Made by a program: the position numbers and the translations under genes. This document shows, piece after piece, positions 24,162 through 32,018 of a stretch of 64,000 nucleotides of DNA (positions within the stretch are counted from its first letter, which is position 1; the number at the start of each line of letters is the position of its first letter). The stretch is taken from the NCBI GenBank assembly GCA_037968995.1, contig JBBKWP010000266.1:1-64000 (forward strand). The letters are read 5' to 3'. The notes under the pieces were generated by a model. It worked only from the letters and a program-made list of their open reading frames with translations. It ran no database searches and was not told the DNA's origin. This stretch comes from JAEXNA01 sp037968995. Its GTDB lineage: Bacteria > Vulcanimicrobiota > Xenobia > Xenobiales > JADMJV01.

Positions 24162-26083
24162 TAGGTCGTTTCCTTTCGGACCAGTAAGATGAAAAGCGGC
24201 AGGATTAAGTGCAGCGCCAGGAGCGGCCACAGCACTCCTCCCAGGATATCGGGCGGTAGATAGTAGTCGGCGGTGATGAACGGCAGACCGAGTTCGGCGA
24301 GCCGTTGATTGATCTCCGTGAAGTAACATAAACCCGCGAATGTCCATCGGGTGATGGCGAGGGCGGAAATTTCTGCCAATGGGGTTCCCATGGCCTCTGG
24401 TTTCACGAAGGCCCCCGACAACACCAGTTGCAGGATCAAGAGCACGCTCACCAAGGTGGTGGCCTGTTCGGCGGTGCCCACTAAGGCTGAAAGACAGAGC
24501 CCTAGCCCGGCTCCGCCCATATAGGTGGCCCACAAAAGGAGCAGCGCCCAGAGCTTTTCGGGGTTGGTCCAGGGAATAGGAATGATGCTCAGGACCACCC
24601 AGTTCAAGAGAACCACGGAAAATAGACCCTTGACCGAAAGAAGAAGCAGTTTGTTAGCCAAATATAATGACGGCCGAACTCCCAGCAGTCGCTCCCTCTG
24701 ATAAATGCTTCGTTCTTTGACCAGTTCGCGGCAAGCGTTGATGGCCCCAAAGAACAGGGACGAGACGACCAGCATGAAGAGCAGAGTCGGTCCTTCCATG
24801 ATGGGGAAACGACCCTGAGCGTCCAGTACTTGGTTCGGAGTGAATGTGTTCTGGGGAAAGAGCTTGCCCAAAACGAGTCCTATGATTGGAGCCTGTAAGA
24901 TCAAAAGGGCCATGTACGAGCGGTCGGCGATGGTAACCAAAAAGTCGCGCTCCAGGAGAAGCTTGAGTTGGCTCAGTGCGCTGGGACGTCGCTCTTTTAC
25001 AATGGGAACCTGGGTCGGCGCTTCGCTACCGGTCGCGGCTTCCAGGACGACGGCTGTCATTTCACGTCGTGTCCGCTCGGCCAGCAGCTTTCCTTTGTCA
25101 GCAAACCATTCCGGCTTGGTGAGTTGTCGGTAGATCTCAGCAAAATCTTCTACCTGGAAGTGCTCGAGGGCTTCTTGCGGAGGTCCGTGATACACTGGGT
25201 GGCCTCCCGGGGCCAGGAAGAGAACCTGGTCGCAGAGCAAGATATTGGCGGTGGCGTGAGTTATTAAGATGACGGTCCGCCCGCGCCGCGCCAAGTCTCG
25301 CAAGCTCAGCATGATCTCTTTCTCCAGCCCTGGGTCCAGTCCGCTGGTGGGCTCGTCCAGAAAAAAGACGTCGGGGTCTCCCAACTCCTCGGCGGCCAAA
25401 GCGACGCGTTTCTTTTCGCCGCCGGACAGACGCGATATAGGTGTGTCTAGGCGGTGACCGAGGGACACCTGTTCGGCTGCGTAGTCCACCCGACGAGCGA
25501 TCTCAGTGCGGGTGGTTCCCTGAGGCAGGCGCAAGCGGGCGGAGAACGCCAAGGCTGTAGACACTCGAAGGCGATCGTGCACGATCTCTTCTTGAGGCAC
25601 CCAACCTGTGGAGTGCAAGAATTCCGCAGAATTTCGGGGCCGACCCTGAAAGAGAACCTGTCCCTCACTAGGTTTTTGGAGGCCTGCCATCAGTTTCATC
25701 AAGGTAGATTTTCCCGCTCCAGAGGTCCCCACTAGGGCCAGAAACGTTCCAGGTTCAACATTGAGGTCGATCTGCTTGAGAAGCTCTATCGAGGTACCGG
25801 GAATCTTGAAGGTGACGGCCCGACAGGTGACCTGCAGCCCGCGTCCACGAAAAAGGAGGGTCTGACCATCGAACTCGAGATGGTAGGGACCGATGGTGAC
25901 TCGCTGATTTTTTTGCAAGACGGATTGCACGATTTCGTTACCTTCCACGAAGGTTCCGTTGGCAGAGTCTGTGTCCGTCAGGACATTACCGACCAGTCGG
26001 GCGTGAAAGCGAGAAACGAGGGGAGAGTCGAGAACGATGTCGCAGGCCGGGTCTCGCCCAATGGTCTTGGCCTTAGGTTCCAC
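24161..26083 (-). CDS. FHA-domain ABC-2 type transporter (ABCG-like half transporter)
   Basis: A 640-residue fusion. Residues 1-80 are an FHA phosphothreonine-binding domain with the key residues GR (9-10), SRFH (24-27) and NG (42-43). Next comes an ABC ATPase: Walker A GTSGAGKST at 119-127, signature RLSGGEKKRVALA, Walker B VFFLDEPTSGLDPG. The C-terminal part from about residue 370 is an ABC-2 permease with six hydrophobic helices, giving the nucleotide-domain-first order of ABCG transporters. It overlaps the upstream Ser/Thr kinase gene by 11 bases, so the kinase probably phosphorylates a partner recognised by the FHA domain, or itself docks there. Substrate is unknown; lipid or drug export is typical for the group. 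It is coupled (TAATG) to the exported protein gene. Confidence 0.88.
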   Translation of the reverse strand: MEPKAKTIGRDPACDIVLDSPLVSRFHARLVGNVLTDTDSANGTFVEGNEIVQSVLQKNQRVTIGPYHLEFDGQTLLFRGRGLQVTCRAVTFKIPGTSIELLKQIDLNVEPGTFLALVGTSGAGKSTLMKLMAGLQKPSEGQVLFQGRPRNSAEFLHSTGWVPQEEIVHDRLRVSTALAFSARLRLPQGTTRTEIARRVDYAAEQVSLGHRLDTPISRLSGGEKKRVALAAEELGDPDVFFLDEPTSGLDPGLEKEIMLSLRDLARRGRTVILITHATANILLCDQVLFLAPGGHPVYHGPPQEALEHFQVEDFAEIYRQLTKPEWFADKGKLLAERTRREMTAVVLEAATGSEAPTQVPIVKERRPSALSQLKLLLERDFLVTIADRSYMALLILQAPIIGLVLGKLFPQNTFTPNQVLDAQGRFPIMEGPTLLFMLVVSSLFFGAINACRELVKERSIYQRERLLGVRPSLYLANKLLLLSVKGLFSVVLLNWVVLSIIPIPWTNPEKLWALLLLWATYMGGAGLGLCLSALVGTAEQATTLVSVLLILQLVLSGAFVKPEAMGTPLAEISALAITRWTFAGLCYFTEINQRLAELGLPFITADYYLPPDILGGVLWPLLALHLILPLFILLVRKETT

Positions 26084-27590
26084 TGTCGACCTCTTTGGGC
26101 GGATTATGATAGCTTTCTAAAAGGTCGTCCCGCGTGGGATCGCCCAAGGAACGAAGAGCCTGTAGCCAAAGTTCGATACGATCGGGTTGAGTGACCGGTG
26201 GACGATCGACGCTCAAGGTTTCATAACGGCGCTCCCAACCGACCAGAGCCAAAGCCCCGGGGCCCTTCTCGGACCCCACTCTTGATCCGGGCCTTGCCAG
26301 TTCGGCGGTGTCTAGAATCAGTTGACACCAATATCGCGCGAGAATGGGGGCCCTTCGGGCGAAGAGCTTCGACTCCGACGCAGTAACGCGAAACAGTCGT
26401 TTCTCTTCCCAACCCTTTCCCACCAGCCAGACTTCACAGCTCTCCTCGAGTTCGCGGCGATAGGAAAACTCTAACGGCCGTTTCTGAAAATGCGCCTCTT
26501 CTAGGACCGCGGCGCACCATCGTGCTCTCTCTTCGGCCGTCTCTTCTCCCCATGCGTGGTCCTCACCCATGAAGGCCACTGTTGGGCGCGCCAAGATACA
26601 CACTAGCCAAACCAGGCGTCGCTCGATCGTTTGTGGTCTCACTCCGATGCCGCTCCAGAGAGCCGTCGAAGTGAAACGAACGGGGCTAACCGGCGCGAGT
26701 AAAGAGTGGAGCCAAAATCCTACGGGGAGCATGAGAAGTGCGAGCAGCCAGGGCCAGAGCGGTCGCTCGGAAGGAACCTTCTGCAACTCGACGTGGCGAG
26801 TAGGCGGAGATAGGCTGGAGGCCGCCGGGGCCTGGGTTGGCCCGCTCAGCAACTGTTCTAGAGTCTGGCGCATCTCGACAGCGCTGAGAAAGGGCGTTTC
26901 AGGAGAAAGGCCTTTGGCGATGATGTCGTCCGCGGTCTGTGGAAGCAGAGGATCCCACTTTGAGGGGACAGCGGGCCCATCCTTTGGAGGAAGCTGTCCG
27001 GTGAGCAGTCCAAAGAGCGTCACCGTCACGGCGTACAGATCTCGCTGGGGAGTCCTGAGATCACGCTCTTGAGGAGGCAAATACTCTGGAGTGCCGCTGT
27101 GGAGATCGGTCGTTAACTGGCCTTGGAGAGGGGTCAGTGTGGTATAGTCGCAGAGGATAACCTCTTGATTTTGGTTGAGCATGAGGTTGCTCGGTTTGAT
27201 GTCTCCGTGCAGGAAATCGCTCTGGTGGAGAACTTCGAGACCTTTCAAAACATCGATGGTCCAACGCAGAGCTTGTCGTAAGGGCACTCGACGCTCGTCA
27301 AATCTTTCACGGGCCTGCTCTAGATCGTCGCCTTCAAGAAACTGATAGACCACGTAGGATTGTTTATCCTTATTGATTCCGCGTTCGTAGAACCGGCACA
27401 AGTGAGGGCTTGGAGACCGGGCGAGTTTCTCGAGGTTGTCGAACCAAGGTTCCGGCGGGTTCTGGCCTAGGATTTTCACGGCCATCCATTCCGAGGAAGC
27501 CCCGTCGCCCGTCGAGCGTGCGCGGTAGACGGTCCCGGAAGTTCCGGCACCGACGATGTCCAAGAGTTCGTAGGATCCGCAGGTCGTCAC
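26073..27590 (-). CDS. Membrane Ser/Thr protein kinase with DYT in place of DFG
   Basis: A 505-residue Hanks-type kinase. The G-loop GAGTSGTVY is at 14-22, the ATP-anchoring Lys in MAVK at 39, and the catalytic loop HGDIKPSN at 128-135 with Asp130. The metal-binding DFG is replaced by DYT at 148-150, and HRD by HGD; Asp residues are kept, so activity is possible. A transmembrane helix (278-300, PLWPWLLALLMLPVGFWL) links to an unknown 200-residue C-terminal domain outside the cytoplasm if the topology is the usual one. It heads the operon with the FHA-ABC transporter, a strong sign of phospho-dependent control of transport. The ATG start MTTCGSYELL fits directly before the kinase fold. Confidence 0.87.
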   Translation of the reverse strand: MTTCGSYELLDIVGAGTSGTVYRARSTGDGASSEWMAVKILGQNPPEPWFDNLEKLARSPSPHLCRFYERGINKDKQSYVVYQFLEGDDLEQARERFDERRVPLRQALRWTIDVLKGLEVLHQSDFLHGDIKPSNLMLNQNQEVILCDYTTLTPLQGQLTTDLHSGTPEYLPPQERDLRTPQRDLYAVTVTLFGLLTGQLPPKDGPAVPSKWDPLLPQTADDIIAKGLSPETPFLSAVEMRQTLEQLLSGPTQAPAASSLSPPTRHVELQKVPSERPLWPWLLALLMLPVGFWLHSLLAPVSPVRFTSTALWSGIGVRPQTIERRLVWLVCILARPTVAFMGEDHAWGEETAEERARWCAAVLEEAHFQKRPLEFSYRRELEESCEVWLVGKGWEEKRLFRVTASESKLFARRAPILARYWCQLILDTAELARPGSRVGSEKGPGALALVGWERRYETLSVDRPPVTQPDRIELWLQALRSLGDPTRDDLLESYHNPPKEVDSGT

Positions 27591-27725
27591 GCCACCACCT
27601 TCGACCTGAGGTTTCCCGGAGTCCTCTCCTTTTCGTACTTACGGCTCATCGCCCTCAGACCTTGATGACCCTGATCAAGGTTCAACATCAGGAGGAAGCC
27701 GCTATCTTTGTGGAAAGGGTACGGA

Positions 27726-28109
27726 ATGTCGTTTGATCCTGGCAATACAGCCGTTCTTGCGCTCGGGGTGATGATTGGTCTTGCCTTGGGCGGCGTGGTT
27801 TTGAGACTCTCTTGCGATCTGATCAACCAAGAGGCTCCCAGCCTGGGACGTGCTATCGGGATCGTCTTCGCGGCCCTGCTCTGCCAGGCTGCCCTCGGGG
27901 GCGTCATGGGGTTTTTCGGATGGATAAACGTACGCGTCGTGTTCTTTTTCTCCGTCTGGCTGGTCTCGGGTGCCGTCTACTCATTCTTGCTGCCGGCCAA
28001 GTTTCTGCATGCTATGACGATCTGGTTGTGTCAGGTGGTCATGCTGTGTATCTCGTTTTTCATTTTGGGTCTTCTCTTCAATCTCGTGAGCCGAGCGTTC
28101 GCGACATAA
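27726..28109 (+). CDS. Small integral membrane protein of unknown function
   Basis: A 127-residue protein with four predicted transmembrane segments: AVLALGVMIGLALGGVVL, GIVFAALLCQAALGGVMGFF, VFFFSVWLVSGAVYSFLL and IWLCQVVMLCISFFILGLLF. No motif points to a function. The ATG at 27726 is preceded by GGAAAGGG; an in-frame TTG at 27708 would add six residues. It is transcribed away from the kinase gene and is followed by the ileS gene on the same strand after about 115 bases. Confidence 0.65.
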   Translation: MSFDPGNTAVLALGVMIGLALGGVVLRLSCDLINQEAPSLGRAIGIVFAALLCQAALGGVMGFFGWINVRVVFFFSVWLVSGAVYSFLLPAKFLHAMTIWLCQVVMLCISFFILGLLFNLVSRAFAT

Positions 28110-28224
28110 CCCCTCAGTTACTAGTGGCCGCTCGGAGGAGGTGTCACTCTCTTTGCTGAGAAGGGCTTTGCTAAAGCATGCGATCTCGCAAAAAACGGTT
28201 AGAAGAGAATGGCGACAACAGGCG

Positions 28225-31200
28225 ATGTTCACCGAACTAGATAGCAACCAAAAAGCCCCCGAACGGGAGAAGGCGATCCTCGAGTATTGGAAGACTCACG
28301 ACGTCTTCCAAAAGACCATGGATCGGCGAGAAGCGGAGGGCGCCAAAGAGTGGGTCTTCTACGAGGGACCGCCCACCGCCAACGGTCGCCCGGGCGTTCA
28401 CCACGTCCAAGCCCGAGCCTACAAGGATCTGTTTCCTCGTTTTCAGACCATGCGTGGCCGTCTGGTGCGCCGCCGGGCCGGTTGGGATTGTCACGGTCTG
28501 CCCGTAGAGTTGGAAGTTGAGAAGCGCCTCGGTTTTGACGGTAAGGCCGACATCGAAAAATACGGTGTCGAACCGTTTAATAAAATGTGTCGAGAATCGG
28601 TGATGGAGTACGAACAGGTCTGGCGCGAGATGACCGAGCGGATCGGCTTTTGGGTGAATCTTGACGAAGCCTACATGACCATGTCCAACAATTTCGTGGA
28701 GAGCGTCTGGTGGTCCTTGAAGCAGTTGTGGGACAAAGGGCTGCTCTACGAAGGATACAAAGTCGTCCCTTACTGTGCCAAGGACGGCACCCCGCTCTCC
28801 TCGCACGAAGTGGGTCTCGGCTACAAAGACGTGATCGACCCTTCCATTTTTGTCCGCTTTCCCTTGACCAACGCAACCGACTTTGGATTGCCGGACGGGA
28901 CTGGTCTGCTCGTCTGGACCACCACCCCTTGGACGCTGCCGGGAAACGTGGCCGCTGCCGTGGCCCCCAACCTTAAGTACGTGGTGGTGGACGACGAACA
29001 CGGACCCCTGGTGGTCTGTGAATCTCTGGTGGAGAAAGCCTTCGGCGAAGGCACTTCGGCGCGAACCGACGTACCGGCTAAGGTCGGGTCGGAGTTGGTC
29101 GGACTCAAATATTCGGCCCCTTTTCCGTTCTTGCCTTTGGACAAGCCCGGCCACCGTGTGGTCGCTGGAGACTTCGTGACCGCCGAAGATGGAACCGGCA
29201 TCGTCCACATCGCTCCCGCCTTCGGTGCCGACGATCTGGCCGTCGCTCAAGCTTGCGACCTTCCCGTGATCCGGACGGTAGACTCCACGGGTCACTTTGT
29301 GGCGGAGGTGACGCTCTTGGCCGGTCTCTGGTTCAAGGACGCCGACAAGGTGGTGCTCGAAGACCTGACCGCACGCAACCTTCTCTTCAAGAAAATGGAC
29401 TACGAACACAGCTATCCCCACTGCTGGCGCTGTCGTAATCCCTTGATGTATTTCGCCACCGACAGTTGGTTCATTCGTAATACTGAGCTCAAGGAACGCC
29501 TGATCGAGAAAAATCAAACCATCGACTGGCATCCCGAACACATCAAAAACGGGCGTTACGGCGATTGGCTCAACAACTTGGTAGACTGGGCGTTGTCTCG
29601 CAATCGTTACTGGGGCACTCCATTACCTATCTGGACCTGTCAGGACTGCGGCCACCGTCACTGCGTAGGCTCTTTCGCCGAACTCAGTGATCTGTCCACG
29701 GCTCCCCTCGACGTCGCCCATCCCGACTTCGATCCCCATCGCCCCCAAGTAGACAACATCACCTTACAATGTGAGAAGTGCGGCGGCGGTATGCAGCGGG
29801 TCCCGGAGGTGATCGACTGCTGGTACGATTCCGGCGCTATGCCGTTCGCTCAACTCCACTATCCTTTCGAAAACAAGGAGCGCTTCGAGACGACCGACTT
29901 CCCAGCGGACTTCATCTGCGAAGGTCTCGATCAGACTCGTGGGTGGTTCAACAGCCTTCACCAACTGGGTGTGATGCTGTTTGACTCCGTAGCCTACAAG
30001 AGCGTGATCTGTCACGGCTTGATCCTTGACGGGGACGGCGAGAAGATGAGTAAGTCCAGGGGCAACGTGGTGGATCCTTGGTCCATCTTAGATGCCGAGG
30101 GTGCGGACGCCCTTCGCTGGTACCTCTATGTGTCTGCTCCGCCCGAGCTTTCGAGGCGGTTTTCCGTGGAACTAGTGGGGGAGACCGCTCGCCGATTTTT
30201 GGGCACGGTGTTCAACACCTATAACTTCTTTGTCCTCAACGCCAATGCTGCCAAGCTTGACCTATCCCAGGCCAAGCCGGCGATCGAGCGAGACGCCCTG
30301 GACCGCTGGGTTTTGTCCAGGCTCCATCAGCTGATTCGGGACCTTACCGACGATCTCGAAGCCTTCGATTTGACCCCCGCGGCGCGTCGATTAGACGGCT
30401 TTGTGGACGACTTAAGCAACTGGTATGTGCGCCGTTCGCGTCGCAAGTTCTGGGCCGAAGAGGTGGAATCTTTCGCGACCTTGTGGGAGTGTCTTGAAAC
30501 GCTGAGTCGCCTCCTGGCGCCGTTCACTCCGTTTGCCGCGGAAACGCTCTATCAAGGGCTTCACTCGCAGGATGTTCAGGCCGAATCGGTTCATCTCGCC
30601 CCCTGGCCGGTGGTCGACGGACGATTGGTGGACCTGGCGTTGCTGGAAACCACATCGGTTCTTCAGAAGATCGTTTCCTTGGGTCGGGCCGCGAGAAACG
30701 AGAGCGGCCATCGCGTGCGTCAGCCGCTGCCTGAAGTTTTGGTGAGGGTCAAAGACGAGATTCAGCAAAGGGATCTTAACGAGTTGTCAGATCAGCTCTT
30801 AGAAGAACTCAACGTCAAAGCGGTGCGGTTCTTAGGCATAGAGGAAGACTTTCTCGACTACGACCTTAAGCCGAATCTAAAACTGGTCGGACGCAAGTAT
30901 GGCAAACTCGTTCCCGGAATGAAGAAAGCCCTCACGGAAGTGGACGGCAAAGAGGTGGCGGCGGCTGTCGCCGCGGGCAGAACCTATTCCTTAGAAGTTG
31001 AGGGGCAGACCCTAGAGTTAGGGCCCGAGGAAATTCTGGTAGAAGCTCGGTCTCCAGAGGGCTTCGCGGCTCAGGAAGACGGAGGTTTCTTGGTTGCGCT
31101 GTCGACTGAGTTGACTCCCGAACTCGAGCGTGAAGGTTTGTCCCGAGACGTTATTCGTCACATTCAAGAGCTTCGCAAAACCAGCGAACTTGAGATCACT

Positions 31201-31416
31201 GACCGCATTCGCCTCTACATTTTCGGAGACGCCGAAATGCTCGAACAGACGATCTCTGAGTTCGGCAGTACCATCGCTTCGGAGACTCTGGCTGAAGAAG
31301 TGAACTTCGGTCCGGCTCTGCCGGAGGAGTCTCAGCGAAAAGCTGTGGAACTCAAATTTCCCGAGATGAACTTTGAGCTCGCTCTCGTTAAAGTTTTTAA
31401 GGGAGACGCTTTATGA
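28225..31416 (+). CDS. ileS: Isoleucyl-tRNA synthetase, type 2, with GVHH signature
   Basis: A 1063-residue class I synthetase charging tRNA-Ile. The start ATG (MFTELDSNQKAPEREKAILEYW) matches the family N-terminus; a longer frame from GTG 28141 is not needed. YEGPPTANGRPGVHHVQARAYKD and GWDCHGLPVELEVEKRLGF identify the type 2 (eukaryote-like) group. The HIGH motif reads GVHH at residues 57-60, an exchange of the first and third positions known from mupirocin-hyperresistant IleS2 enzymes. KMSKS is intact at 607-611 (GEKMSKSRGN). The CP1 editing domain (TTPWTLPGNVAAA) and the C-terminal anticodon region (NWYVRRSRRKFW) are present. Two Cys pairs (CQDCGHRHC and CEKCGGG) may bind zinc in the catalytic core. 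No T-box is seen upstream. It overlaps the next gene by four bases. Confidence 0.93.
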   Translation: MFTELDSNQKAPEREKAILEYWKTHDVFQKTMDRREAEGAKEWVFYEGPPTANGRPGVHHVQARAYKDLFPRFQTMRGRLVRRRAGWDCHGLPVELEVEKRLGFDGKADIEKYGVEPFNKMCRESVMEYEQVWREMTERIGFWVNLDEAYMTMSNNFVESVWWSLKQLWDKGLLYEGYKVVPYCAKDGTPLSSHEVGLGYKDVIDPSIFVRFPLTNATDFGLPDGTGLLVWTTTPWTLPGNVAAAVAPNLKYVVVDDEHGPLVVCESLVEKAFGEGTSARTDVPAKVGSELVGLKYSAPFPFLPLDKPGHRVVAGDFVTAEDGTGIVHIAPAFGADDLAVAQACDLPVIRTVDSTGHFVAEVTLLAGLWFKDADKVVLEDLTARNLLFKKMDYEHSYPHCWRCRNPLMYFATDSWFIRNTELKERLIEKNQTIDWHPEHIKNGRYGDWLNNLVDWALSRNRYWGTPLPIWTCQDCGHRHCVGSFAELSDLSTAPLDVAHPDFDPHRPQVDNITLQCEKCGGGMQRVPEVIDCWYDSGAMPFAQLHYPFENKERFETTDFPADFICEGLDQTRGWFNSLHQLGVMLFDSVAYKSVICHGLILDGDGEKMSKSRGNVVDPWSILDAEGADALRWYLYVSAPPELSRRFSVELVGETARRFLGTVFNTYNFFVLNANAAKLDLSQAKPAIERDALDRWVLSRLHQLIRDLTDDLEAFDLTPAARRLDGFVDDLSNWYVRRSRRKFWAEEVESFATLWECLETLSRLLAPFTPFAAETLYQGLHSQDVQAESVHLAPWPVVDGRLVDLALLETTSVLQKIVSLGRAARNESGHRVRQPLPEVLVRVKDEIQQRDLNELSDQLLEELNVKAVRFLGIEEDFLDYDLKPNLKLVGRKYGKLVPGMKKALTEVDGKEVAAAVAAGRTYSLEVEGQTLELGPEEILVEARSPEGFAAQEDGGFLVALSTELTPELEREGLSRDVIRHIQELRKTSELEITDRIRLYIFGDAEMLEQTISEFGSTIASETLAEEVNFGPALPEESQRKAVELKFPEMNFELALVKVFKGDAL

Positions 31417-32003
31417 GCGAAATCGACCTCTCGGACCTCGACCTTCCGGATTCCCCGGTCGCGGAGACCAGCGTGGAACTCCGACTCCGTGACTTGGGTC
31501 TGGACTCCTCGGCCTATGACACCGACGAATTGGAGTTTGTGGTGACGCCCAGGCCGGAACTGTTGCGGGCCACTTTGTTGCTGCGGGCCCGGGCCTGGGT
31601 GGGGCACCCGTTCTCAGGGAACGCCAAAGAGCAGTGTGCGAATTTCATACGTCGGGTTTTCGTCGAATCTGGCATCTGGATGCCGGCGCCAGTGAGACCC
31701 TTCGACATCCACTTGACGGAGGGTCTCCCCCAAGGACGGGCCTTCGCGAACAGCCTCTTTTCCGCCGAACTAGGGCAACTTCTGGGTTACGGCGACCTGG
31801 TACCGGGAGACCTGTTGGCCTTCCGCGACACTTACGAAGGCGAGTTTCCCAAGGGCTGCATCACGCACGTCGGCCTTTACGATGGTAAGGATGTCATGAT
31901 CGACCGTTCCACCGGTGGCGAACCTGTTCGCCGGAAGGCCCTCGATGGCTGGTGGAAAGAACGATTCGTGGTGGGATTGCGCCCTCACGACTTCTGCGCA
32001 TAG
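31413..32003 (+). CDS. NlpC/P60-like cysteine peptidase/amidase
   Basis: A 196-residue protein coupled to ileS by an ATGA overlap. The first 55 residues are acidic and probably disordered. From about residue 60 an NlpC/P60-type papain-like fold is visible: RARAWVGHPF, then EQCANFIRRVFVESG with the nucleophile Cys, GDLVPGDLLAFRD, and CITHVGLYDGKDVMID with the catalytic His. Family members cleave cell-wall peptide bonds or act on other amides. There is no signal peptide, so a cytoplasmic role or non-classical export must be assumed. The order AWVG-Cys-His is that of intact enzymes. Its 3' end faces the NAD synthetase gene 15 bases away. Confidence 0.75.
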   Translation: MSEIDLSDLDLPDSPVAETSVELRLRDLGLDSSAYDTDELEFVVTPRPELLRATLLLRARAWVGHPFSGNAKEQCANFIRRVFVESGIWMPAPVRPFDIHLTEGLPQGRAFANSLFSAELGQLLGYGDLVPGDLLAFRDTYEGEFPKGCITHVGLYDGKDVMIDRSTGGEPVRRKALDGWWKERFVVGLRPHDFCA

Positions 32004-32018
32004 CGATCTTCAACAATT

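Noticed and set aside
24162..24533. N-terminal extension of the exported-protein gene
   Set aside because: The extra 124 residues are antiphase to the ABC transporter, are rich in Arg/His/Gly/Ser and hide a good signal peptide that starts at 24161.
28141..28224. Upstream GTG start for ileS
   Set aside because: The purine-rich stretch directly abuts the GTG, leaving no proper spacing, and the added residues (LLRRALLKHAISQKTVRR) do not match the IleS N-terminus.
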